Assembly (NCBI GenBank): GCA_036510735.1
Contig: DATCDK010000277.1
Span: forward strand, 1 to 10,098
Direction of reading: 5' to 3'
DNA length: 10,098 nucleotides
Source: PALSA-607 sp036510735
Lineage (GTDB): Bacteria; Actinomycetota; Actinomycetes; Acidothermales; Acidothermaceae
The notes beneath the pieces are model-generated. The model was not told the DNA's origin. It was given only the letters and a program-made list of their open reading frames with translations, and searched no databases. Positions 1-5,933 of this stretch are shown here, in pieces. The stretch's first letter is position 1; each line of letters begins with the position of its first letter. The position numbers and the translations under genes were made by a program.

Positions 1-1
1 G

Positions 2-805
2 TGCGCGGCCACTCTAGGCCTGGTTGCCGGATGGCTCACGGCGCCTTTGATCGACGGACCAGGTGCTGGCCTGATCGGTGCCCCGAATGCCCCGTCGCTT
101 ACCGCATCTACTGTGGGCTTGGTTGTCGCCTTGGCTCTCGGGGTCGCGATCCTCGCGACATTCGTTCCTGCGATCCGCGCCGCGCGTACGAGCACGGTTG
201 CGGCGTTGAACGATGCTGCGCGCCCGCCACGGCGTCGTGCATGGGTGATCGCAGTGTCGGCGAAGCTTCCCGCGCCGCTGCTGCTCGGCTTTCGGCTCGC
301 TGCACGCCGTCCGCGACGACTCATACTAAGCATCTTCAGCGTTGCCGTCACCACAAGTGGTCTCGTCACCGTGCTCATCATTCATGCGGCTGGGTCGAAC
401 TGGTCACTCGGCCCGCAAGTCATGCGAGTGACCAGCATCATCTCGGTCATGCTGATCGCGCTTGCCGCGGTGAACGCCATCTTCATCGCGTGGACGACGG
501 CGCTTGATGCACGACACTCGGCAGCGCTTGCCCGTGCGCTAGGAGCTACTTCGCAGCAGATCACCACCGGCTTGACGACCGCGCAGCTACTCCCCGCACT
601 GGTCGGAGTACTTCTCGGTATCCCTGGTGGTATTGCCATTTACAACAATCCGAACCACACCGGGGCGACGGCGCTGCCCCCTGCGTTCTGGACTGTCGCG
701 ACGATCGTCCTCACGCTGCTCGCCATCGGTGCGCTCACCGCCGTCCCGACTCGCATTGGTGCGCGCCGCGCCGTCGCCGACGTACTACAAGCGGAAGCCG
801 CATAA
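2..805 (+). CDS. FtsX/MacB-type ABC transporter permease, C-terminal part (5' end outside window)
   Basis: This reading frame is open to the left edge, so only the last 267 residues are present. Five hydrophobic segments can be seen, at about visible residues 37-60, 107-128, 143-165, 196-215 and 229-250. The first ends in PAIRAARTSTVAALND, the usual exit sequence of an FtsX domain (membrane helix, then a basic AARxxxxxAL stretch). A basic linker and a second membrane bundle follow, with ALARALGATSQQ and a terminal ARRAVADVLQAEAA. This is the layout of actinobacterial permeases with two FtsX modules, which work with a separate ATPase to move lipids, lipoproteins or peptides, or to drive periplasmic enzymes. 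The substrate cannot be read from the sequence. The partner ATPase is presumably upstream, outside the window. The gene ends 12 bases before the end of the oppositely oriented oxidoreductase, which leaves no room for a separate terminator. The family is fairly sure; the substrate is unknown. Confidence 0.85.
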   Translation, partial: CAATLGLVAGWLTAPLIDGPGAGLIGAPNAPSLTASTVGLVVALALGVAILATFVPAIRAARTSTVAALNDAARPPRRRAWVIAVSAKLPAPLLLGFRLAARRPRRLILSIFSVAVTTSGLVTVLIIHAAGSNWSLGPQVMRVTSIISVMLIALAAVNAIFIAWTTALDARHSAALARALGATSQQITTGLTTAQLLPALVGVLLGIPGGIAIYNNPNHTGATALPPAFWTVATIVLTLLAIGALTAVPTRIGARRAVADVLQAEAA

Positions 806-817
806 CCTGCCGTTGGG

Positions 818-1687
818 CTAGGACAAACCGAGCGCTGTTGCGACCGACGCGATGTAGTCGATGTGGGCGTCGATGGAGTCCAAGCCCAGGCCCATGGTGA
901 CGACCGACAGGTGAGTACCTCCTGCGTCACGCCAACTGTCGACCTCTGCTCGAAGACTGCCGACACCGTCACGCGGGCGAACCACGCACTCTGCTCCGAA
1001 GTCTTCGACAGACCGGCCGTGGTCGTGCAGGCGACCGCGCAGCCACGTCCAGTTGTCGAGGACGCGGTCGACACCTCCGCCGCCGAAGAAGATGAAGCCG
1101 TCGCCGTAGCGGGCGGCACGGTCGAAGGCCGCTTCGCCGTACCCACCGAGCCAGATCGGGATCGAGCGCGTGGGTTTCGGTACGAGGACAGCTCGATCGA
1201 TCCGGTCGAAGCGGCCCTCGAAGTCAACGACTGGCTCGGTGAAGAGTCGGCGGAGCAGTTGGATCTGCTCTTCTTGTCGTGCACCGCGGGTGTGGAAGTC
1301 CTGCCCGAGCGCCTCGTACTCGACCGGGTTCCAACCGATGCCCACACCAAGGCGCAACCGGCCACCAGAGAGCAGATCAACGTCAGCCGCTTGGCGTGCC
1401 ACAAGCGCCGTCTGACGTTGCGGCAGGATCAAGATTCCGGTGGTGAACTCAATGCGCTCGGTGATGCCGGCTAGATAGGCGAACATCACGAGCGGGTCGT
1501 GGAACGGGTCGTGCTCGGTATAAGGGCCTGTCAGCGGCGGTGTTCGGTCGGCGTGCACCGCGCCGAGCACGTGGTCATAGGCCAACAGGTAGTCGAAGCC
1601 CAAGTCTTCGACCGCTTTCCCAATCCGCCGAACAGCGACGGGATCGCCACGAAGCTCAGTCTGGGGATAAACAACACCGATCTGCAT
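818..1687 (-). CDS. Luciferase-like (LLM class) F420-dependent oxidoreductase
   Basis: The predicted protein has 289 residues, a typical length for single-domain bacterial luciferase-like monooxygenase (TIM barrel) proteins. The N-terminal strand is MQIGVVYPQTELRGD. A DHV motif follows at 38-40. The most diagnostic stretch is 83-120, with TGILILPQRQ, then VARQAADVDLLSGGRL, then GVGIGWNPVEYEALG, a pattern typical of the F420-dependent group of the family (TIGR03619-like). IPIWLGG lies at 176-182. Members use reduced F420 or FMN to reduce or oxidise small molecules in the cytoplasm; the substrate is unknown here. The frame stays open far upstream across the permease gene. I chose ATG 1687 because GGAAGG at 1697-1702 lies 9 bases ahead of it and the family homology starts there. 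A GTG six bases upstream is less well placed. The gene lies 68 bases downstream of the ABC permease on the same strand, so co-transcription is possible but not shown. Confidence 0.88.
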   Translation of the reverse strand: MQIGVVYPQTELRGDPVAVRRIGKAVEDLGFDYLLAYDHVLGAVHADRTPPLTGPYTEHDPFHDPLVMFAYLAGITERIEFTTGILILPQRQTALVARQAADVDLLSGGRLRLGVGIGWNPVEYEALGQDFHTRGARQEEQIQLLRRLFTEPVVDFEGRFDRIDRAVLVPKPTRSIPIWLGGYGEAAFDRAARYGDGFIFFGGGGVDRVLDNWTWLRGRLHDHGRSVEDFGAECVVRPRDGVGSLRAEVDSWRDAGGTHLSVVTMGLGLDSIDAHIDYIASVATALGLS

Positions 1688-1755
1688 AGGCACCAGCCTT
1701 CCATGGACGGATGCCTTCGTGCTCTCGGCCCCTGAACCGACCGAGTGACCGCCGT

Positions 1756-2520
1756 CTAAACGATGTCGCGGCGGCGGAGGACGAACGTTGCGAGCGCATG
1801 GATACCGACCACGCCGACGAGCAGCAGCAGTCCAGCGGTGGCGATCGTGTGGCCGGGCCCCACTCCCCCCGGACCGTTGCTCGCGTTCGCACTGGCCGCG
1901 ACCCAAGACAGCGAGTCGTTGAGCAGAAGCCATCTGCCGACGTCGGGGGCCACGGCGACGACGGCGCGCTCGATGACCACCAGGTACACCAGTGCGCCGA
2001 TAAGGGCGGCCGTTGTGCTGCGTCCGATGGCGGCGCAGGACACGCCGATCGCGCAGGCAGCAGCTGCGAGCAATGCTGATCGCATGGCGAGAGCGATCAC
2101 CGAGGCGTAGGCGGTGCTGTGACCCGTTGCGTGGGCAAAGGCCGCCGGCAGCAGCGCCAGCACCAAAAGGGCCATGGCGGCCAGTGATGCGCAGAACGCG
2201 AAGCCCGCACAAGTGGCCGCGCGTGAGAAGAGCACTCGAGCGCGGCGTGGCTCCCACGTAAGCAGGGTGGTCAGGGAACGGCTGGTGTAGTCGGCACCGA
2301 GCAACGATGCACCGAAGATGAATCCCGCGAGGACCAGAGGCCCGCTGAAAGTCGCGAATGCGTTCGGTATACCAGTGCGCACGTTGAACGGGTGCTTCGC
2401 GGTGTGCTGGAAGTCGACGATGCCAACTGCGACGATGACGACGACAGTGACGATGGCAAGAACAACGGTCATGGACCGCCACCTGATTCGGCGCAGATCG
2501 GCTGCGAATAGATCGATCAT
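1756..2520 (-). CDS. ABC-2 type transporter permease
   Basis: The protein has 254 residues and about six membrane segments (approximately 17-36, 60-78, 100-130, 140-165, 170-192 and 225-247). It opens with a short cytoplasmic LFAADLRRIRWRSM, the basic entry typical of ABC-2 permeases. The loop after the second helix reads GADYTSRSLTTLLTWEPRR, which matches the conserved 'GxEyxxgTlrtLLtrePRR' coupling region of actinobacterial ABC-2 exporters. It ends in a basic FVLRRRDIV tail, also usual in this family. Its ATG overlaps the stop codon of the ATPase gene (ATGA at 2517-2520) and has no clear Shine-Dalgarno sequence, so translation is probably coupled. The pair would form a half-transporter dimer in the cytoplasmic membrane. 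Export of a drug, peptide or lipid is likely by family, but the substrate is not visible. Confidence 0.88.
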   Translation of the reverse strand: MIDLFAADLRRIRWRSMTVVLAIVTVVVIVAVGIVDFQHTAKHPFNVRTGIPNAFATFSGPLVLAGFIFGASLLGADYTSRSLTTLLTWEPRRARVLFSRAATCAGFAFCASLAAMALLVLALLPAAFAHATGHSTAYASVIALAMRSALLAAAACAIGVSCAAIGRSTTAALIGALVYLVVIERAVVAVAPDVGRWLLLNDSLSWVAASANASNGPGGVGPGHTIATAGLLLLVGVVGIHALATFVLRRRDIV

Positions 2521-3581
2521 CGATCGACGTCCGGTGACGTGAGACCGAAGAAGACAGCCTCTAACGTCGGCCTCTCGTGACGAATCTCGTTCACGTACAG
2601 CCCTTTGGCGGCAAGGATTTCGGTCACCCGCGCAGCGTCGGCCGGATCGTGGGTCACCCGCAGACTGCCATCAACAACGGCCGCCTCGATTCCCGCCTCG
2701 GCGAGTGCGTTTTGGGCAGCATGCAGGTCCGCGACGCCGACGATGAGCGTGCCGACGCCCGCGGTGGCCAGGACGTCACGAATCGGGCCAGAGGCGACGC
2801 ACCTGCCGGCATCGATCACGGCGACACGATCACACGTCTTCTCGACCTCATCGAGCAGGTGACTGGAGACGATGACCGTGCGTCCCTCGGCCGCCAACCC
2901 GAGCAGCAGTTGGCGGATACCCGCGATGCCAGCTGGGTCGAGTCCGTTTGACGGCTCGTCCAGCACGACAACCTCAGGATCCCGCAGTAGCGCTGCGGCG
3001 ATGCCGAGTCGCTGACGCATACCGAGCGAGTAGGTGTTGACGGGATCGTCGGCGCGATCGGCCAAGCCGGCAGCGAGAAGGGCACGGCCAACACCGGCTG
3101 GCCCGATCTTGTCGAGGCGTGCAAGCAGCGCAAGGTTGCGGCGACCGGACATGGTTCCGGTTACCCCTGGCGTCTCGATGAGTGCGCCGACGCGGCCAAT
3201 GACTCGATGGAGATCACGCCCGCTGTCGGCACCTAGAACCCGGCACACACCAGAGGTCGGACGAACAAGACCGAGCATGCAACGCAACGCCGTCGTCTTG
3301 CCTGCGCCGTTCTCACCGAGCAATCCAAAGACGCCGCCTGCGGGAACTGCGAGATCGAGCCCGTCCAAGGCGAGCCGCCGCCCGTAGCCCTTGGTTACCC
3401 CGATCAGTTCGATGACGGCGCCGACTACCGGCGGCCCGACCATCACCGCAGGGCGACGAGTGACGAGTGCCAGGCCCTCAGGGCTTCTCTCAGCCGAGCG
3501 GTGTCTCCGTCGCTGGCTGAGCGGACGGCCAACGAACCACCACACCGCAACGACGAGCAGCACCGGAACAAAAAGGATCAC
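2517..3581 (-). CDS. ABC exporter ATP-binding protein with N-terminal membrane segment
   Basis: The protein has 354 residues. An ABC ATPase domain starts near residue 56 (VIELIGVTKGYG). Walker A is GENGAGKT at 89-96, the signature is YSLGMRQR at 184-191, Walker B is VVVLDEP at 204-210, the D-loop is SNGLD and the H-switch is His241. All residues for ATP hydrolysis are present. The C-terminal 80 residues form the accessory domain common in ABC-2 drug-type ATPases. The first ~18 residues (ILFVPVLLVVAVWWFVG) are a strongly hydrophobic helix followed by RRRHR, like a membrane anchor, which is not usual for this family. The start used is GTG 3581, which has no obvious Shine-Dalgarno sequence. ATG 3443 (residue 47) would give a ~308-residue protein of ordinary length, but it also lacks a ribosome binding site. 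The gene is first in a two-gene unit with the permease it overlaps. The family is certain; the true start is open. Confidence 0.88.
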   Translation of the reverse strand: MILFVPVLLVVAVWWFVGRPLSQRRRHRSAERSPEGLALVTRRPAVMVGPPVVGAVIELIGVTKGYGRRLALDGLDLAVPAGGVFGLLGENGAGKTTALRCMLGLVRPTSGVCRVLGADSGRDLHRVIGRVGALIETPGVTGTMSGRRNLALLARLDKIGPAGVGRALLAAGLADRADDPVNTYSLGMRQRLGIAAALLRDPEVVVLDEPSNGLDPAGIAGIRQLLLGLAAEGRTVIVSSHLLDEVEKTCDRVAVIDAGRCVASGPIRDVLATAGVGTLIVGVADLHAAQNALAEAGIEAAVVDGSLRVTHDPADAARVTEILAAKGLYVNEIRHERPTLEAVFFGLTSPDVDR

Positions 3582-3608
3582 GAGGGAGGACGACCGCCTA
3601 CGGGCACG

Positions 3609-3632
3609 ATACTAACTCTACATAGGTAGAGT
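3609..3632 (-). promoter_or_regulatory. Putative operator palindrome next to a possible -10 of the ABC exporter
   Basis: A perfect inverted repeat, ACTCTAC-ATAG-GTAGAGT, occupies 3615-3632 (7-bp arms, 4-base spacer). On the minus strand it is followed directly by TAGTAT (3614-3609), a fair -10 hexamer, about 28 bases upstream of the exporter's GTG start. A dyad of this size in the spacer of a promoter is the usual arrangement for a dimeric repressor (for example GntR/YtrA, PadR, MarR or BlaI types). I see no good -35 element, and no gene for such a regulator lies next to it. The palindrome is certain; its function is inferred. Confidence 0.5.
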
Positions 3633-3759
3633 AGGGGAACGCAAGGTGCGGCCCCCATGAGCTCTGGCGCAACGCATCGGCGTGAGCGGCAACGCCTGCA
3701 GTTCCGACGCAAACACATTGCGGTCGAAGAACGAGACCTGTGACGCTCGCGTCGTGGAC

Positions 3760-4662
3760 ATGCATTCCGGCCAACTGACCGTGACAGTGGCGACCGTGCG
3801 CGAGTTGGTGGACGAGCAGTTTCCGGCGTGGCAGCGCCTACCGATTCAAGCGGTCGACTCGCAGGGCACGGTGAATGCAATCTTTCGGATCGGCAACGAG
3901 TTGGCGGCTCGGTTCCCGCTTCAAGGGTCGGACGGCGGGGCGGTGCTGCAGTCGCTGGCGTCGGAAGCGGACGCCGCACGCGAACTGCTGGGTCGCACAC
4001 CGTTTGCGACACCTAAGCCAATCGCGCTTGGTGCGCCCGGAGCGGGTTACCCACTTCCGTGGTCTGTGCAGACGTGGCTGCCTGGCGTTGTCGCGACGGA
4101 CGACGACCCCGGTGAATCTGTCGCGTTCGCGCACGACCTGGCTGAGTTCGTAAAAGGTGTCCACGCAATTGACACTCGGGGCAGGTCGTTTCGTGGGACG
4201 GGTCGCGGCGGCGACCTGCAGGCTCATGACGCGTGGGTGGAGACGTGTTTTCGCGAGAGCGAGCAGATTCTCGATGTTCCGCGACTGCGCGACATGTGGG
4301 AGGCGATGCGGCAGCTACCGCGTCGGTCCGCTGATGTGATGACACATGGCGACCTGATTCCCGGAAACCTGCTAGTGGCCGACGGGCAGCTGGTCGGGAT
4401 CATCGACGTCGGGAGCCTGGGACCCGCTGACCCAGCACTTGACCTCGTCGGCGCGTGGCACGTGCTCGAGGCCGGCCCACGACAAGCGTTTCGTGATGAC
4501 CTCGGATGCGGCGATCTCGAATGGGAGCGCGGCAAGGCGTGGGCCTTCGAGCAATCGATCGGTGCAGTTTGGTACTACCTTGAGAGCAACCAGGCCATGA
4601 GTCGGATGGGCCAACGCACGCTGGATCGCATCTCGGTGGACGACTCCTCAGGCCTCGTCTGA
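3760..4662 (+). CDS. Aminoglycoside phosphotransferase (APH/choline kinase superfamily) protein
   Basis: The protein has 300 residues with the APH-type kinase fold. The N-lobe carries the common 'VRELVDEQFPAW... GTVNAIFRIG' start, and LAARFP at 48-53 sits where the nucleotide-binding strand lies, with Arg51 in the usual Lys/Arg position. WSVQTWLPG at 101-109 marks the hinge. The catalytic loop is HGDLIPGN (196-203, catalytic Asp198, Asn203), and the metal-binding segment is IIDVGSLGPADPALDLV (214-230, Asp216). Such proteins phosphorylate a hydroxyl of a small molecule. Most genomic members in actinobacteria have no shown antibiotic activity, so resistance should not be assumed. I chose ATG 3760 because homology begins there; the frame is open from GTG 3682, but the extra 26 residues are Cys/Asp-rich and unlike the family. 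The ribosome binding site is weak (GTGGA). The last 15 bases overlap the 3' end of the oppositely oriented XRE gene. Confidence 0.85.
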   Translation: MHSGQLTVTVATVRELVDEQFPAWQRLPIQAVDSQGTVNAIFRIGNELAARFPLQGSDGGAVLQSLASEADAARELLGRTPFATPKPIALGAPGAGYPLPWSVQTWLPGVVATDDDPGESVAFAHDLAEFVKGVHAIDTRGRSFRGTGRGGDLQAHDAWVETCFRESEQILDVPRLRDMWEAMRQLPRRSADVMTHGDLIPGNLLVADGQLVGIIDVGSLGPADPALDLVGAWHVLEAGPRQAFRDDLGCGDLEWERGKAWAFEQSIGAVWYYLESNQAMSRMGQRTLDRISVDDSSGLV

Positions 4663-5019
4663 GGCGGCAACGTAGCTCCGATACACGCTAAGCAGCGCGC
4701 GCTTTTGGGCCTCACTGAGACGACGGTCGCTACGGATCGCGGCCTCGGTGGTCTCCAAGACCTGCTCGTCGCCGTCCGCGCCCTCGTTCACAAGACCCGC
4801 CTGCTTGAGCAAGGTCTCGGCCGAGACGTTCAACGCCTCGGCGATCGACTTGAGCACTCGCATCGAAGGCTCATGCAGACCGCGTTCGATCTGGCTGAGG
4901 TAGGGATTGGACACCTCGGTCAGCGCGGACAACTGGCGCAGCGACAGATTTGCCATCTGTCGTTGCGCTCTGATGAAGCTACCGAGAATGTTCGGCTCGT
5001 CATCCGGCTTCGCGGACAC
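4648..5019 (-). CDS. XRE-family helix-turn-helix transcriptional regulator
   Basis: The protein has 123 residues. A Cro/C1-type helix-turn-helix covers about 11-70: LGSFIRAQRQ, then SLRQLSALTEVS, then the recognition segment SNPYLSQIERGLHEPS (37-52), then LKSIAEALNVSAETLL. The acidic middle (GADGDEQ) and the C-terminal LSEAQKRALLSVYRSY resemble, from memory, the small mycobacterial XRE regulator next to the heparin-binding hemagglutinin (phasin-like) gene, Rv0474. The frame runs back to TTG 5064, but GTG 5019 is preferred because AAGGAG (5027-5032) lies 7 bases ahead of it and the residues before it are a basic, low-complexity leader. The gene follows the reductase by 54 bases on the same strand, so it is probably the last gene of the lipid operon and may repress it. 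It lacks a sensor domain of recognisable type. It overlaps the phosphotransferase gene tail to tail by 15 bases. Confidence 0.88.
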   Translation of the reverse strand: MSAKPDDEPNILGSFIRAQRQMANLSLRQLSALTEVSNPYLSQIERGLHEPSMRVLKSIAEALNVSAETLLKQAGLVNEGADGDEQVLETTEAAIRSDRRLSEAQKRALLSVYRSYVAASDEA

Positions 5020-5024
5020 CGCTG

Positions 5025-5032
5025 CTCTCCTT
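5025..5032 (-). promoter_or_regulatory. Ribosome binding site that sets the XRE start
   Basis: On the minus strand AAGGAGAG precedes GTG 5019, with 7 bases between AAGGAG and the start. No such element precedes the longer TTG 5064 start, so this site decides for the 123-residue protein. Confidence 0.7.
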
Positions 5033-5073
5033 CGATGGCTCTGCCGATGCGGCCTTCCCTTCAACGCGCGGCC

Positions 5074-5808
5074 TCACATATAGAGCCCGCCGTTCACACC
5101 AAAGACCTGCCCTGTGATGTAGCTGGACTCGGGATCCGCGAGGAACTCCACCATCCTCGCGATCTCCCCCGGTTCGCCAAAGCGGCCGAGCGGGATCGTG
5201 GCGGCGATCTTGTCATGAAGTTCGGGAGTCAGCGCGGAGGTCATGTCGGTCGTGACGAAGCCGGGAGTGACCGAGTTCACGGTGATGCCCTTGCGGGCCG
5301 TCTCCAGCGCCAGGCTCATCGTGAGGCCGAAGAGGCCGGACTTCGCAGCCGCGTAGTTAGCCTGGCCTATGTTGCCGGACGAGCCGATGACAGAACTGAT
5401 ATTGATAATCCGCCCGTATCCCCTGTCCAGCATGTGCTGAAGGACTGCGTGGCATAGGTAGAACGCGCCGGACAGGTTGACGGTGACAACGCGGTCCCAG
5501 TCCTGCGGCGTCATCTTGCGCACGGTCTTGTCAATGTTGATACCGGCGTTGTTGACCAGGACGTCGAGCCTGCCGTGCCAGTCGATGACCTCGCTGATCA
5601 CCCTTGCGCAGTCCTCGCTGAAGCCGATGTTGCCCTGGTGGATGCTCGCGCCGGGATGCTTGTCGAGGAATTCCTGTGCGGCGTCCTTGCCTCGGGAGTA
5701 GCCGACCGCGACGGTGACCCCGCGATCGGCAAGCCGCTCGCTGATGGCGAGCCCGATGCCCCGCCCTCCTCCTGTGACGAAGGCGACCTGCCCTGACATG
5801 TCGGCCAT
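5074..5808 (-). CDS. PhaB/FabG-like 3-ketoacyl-CoA (or ACP) reductase, SDR family
   Basis: This is a classical short-chain dehydrogenase of 244 residues. The nucleotide motif is TGGGRGIG at 12-19, followed by NNAG at 86-89. The catalytic tetrad is Asn111, Ser139, Tyr152 and Lys156 (NISSV, then YAAAK). Tyr37-Ser38-Arg39 after strand 2 suggests NADPH. The pattern RKMTPQDWDRVVTVNL, the GQANYAAAKSG segment, KIAATIPLGRFGEPGEIA and the end GGLYM are close to acetoacetyl-CoA reductase PhaB of polyhydroxybutyrate producers as well as to FabG. PhaB gives (R)-3-hydroxyacyl-CoA from 3-ketoacyl-CoA; FabG does the same on ACP. The position just after a ketoacyl synthase makes its product the likely substrate. 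ATG 5808 is well supported: GAGGAGG (5814-5820) sits 5 bases ahead of it. The frame runs further upstream to 5970, but only into the neighbouring gene. No ACP gene is visible nearby, which slightly favours CoA substrates. Confidence 0.88.
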   Translation of the reverse strand: MADMSGQVAFVTGGGRGIGLAISERLADRGVTVAVGYSRGKDAAQEFLDKHPGASIHQGNIGFSEDCARVISEVIDWHGRLDVLVNNAGINIDKTVRKMTPQDWDRVVTVNLSGAFYLCHAVLQHMLDRGYGRIINISSVIGSSGNIGQANYAAAKSGLFGLTMSLALETARKGITVNSVTPGFVTTDMTSALTPELHDKIAATIPLGRFGEPGEIARMVEFLADPESSYITGQVFGVNGGLYM

Positions 5809-5908
5809 ACGGGCCTCCTCGATGCATTGCACCGGGCGATCGGCGGACGTCGGTCCCCTAAAAGCAACGTAGTCGTGCCCAGTGTGCGATGTCGATGAAG
5901 AGGCCCCT

Positions 5909-5933
5909 CGAAAGCCACGTCCGCAGGCTTTCG
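5909..5933 (-). terminator. Hairpin directly after the ketoacyl synthase stop codon (attenuator or weak terminator)
   Basis: A perfect 8-bp inverted repeat (CGAAAGCC and GGCTTTCG, 9-base loop) begins with the very next base after the TGA of the ketoacyl synthase gene. No run of T follows on the minus strand (AGGGGCCTCTTC comes next), so it is not a classical intrinsic terminator. It could lower read-through into the reductase or protect the upstream mRNA 3' end. The remaining 100 bases up to the reductase start hold no promoter that I can defend. Confidence 0.45.

Noticed and set aside
1724..1745. CTCGG/CCGAG inverted repeat after the ABC permease gene as a terminator
   Set aside because: Only 5-bp arms with a 12-base loop and no T-run; this occurs easily by chance in GC-rich DNA.
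1688..2482. Long upstream extension of the oxidoreductase frame (554 residues in total)
   Set aside because: It overlaps the ABC permease gene in another frame, reads as Arg/His-rich low-complexity protein, and the family homology and ribosome binding site begin at 1687.
3760..4662. Reading the phosphotransferase as an antibiotic-resistance gene
   Set aside because: Only the general kinase motifs are visible. Many chromosomal actinobacterial members of this superfamily have other or unknown substrates, and no mobile element is nearby.
4705..5457. 250-residue open frame on the + strand across the XRE and reductase genes
   Set aside because: It spans two well-supported minus-strand genes and their gap, with no motif; typical of GC-rich antisense frames.
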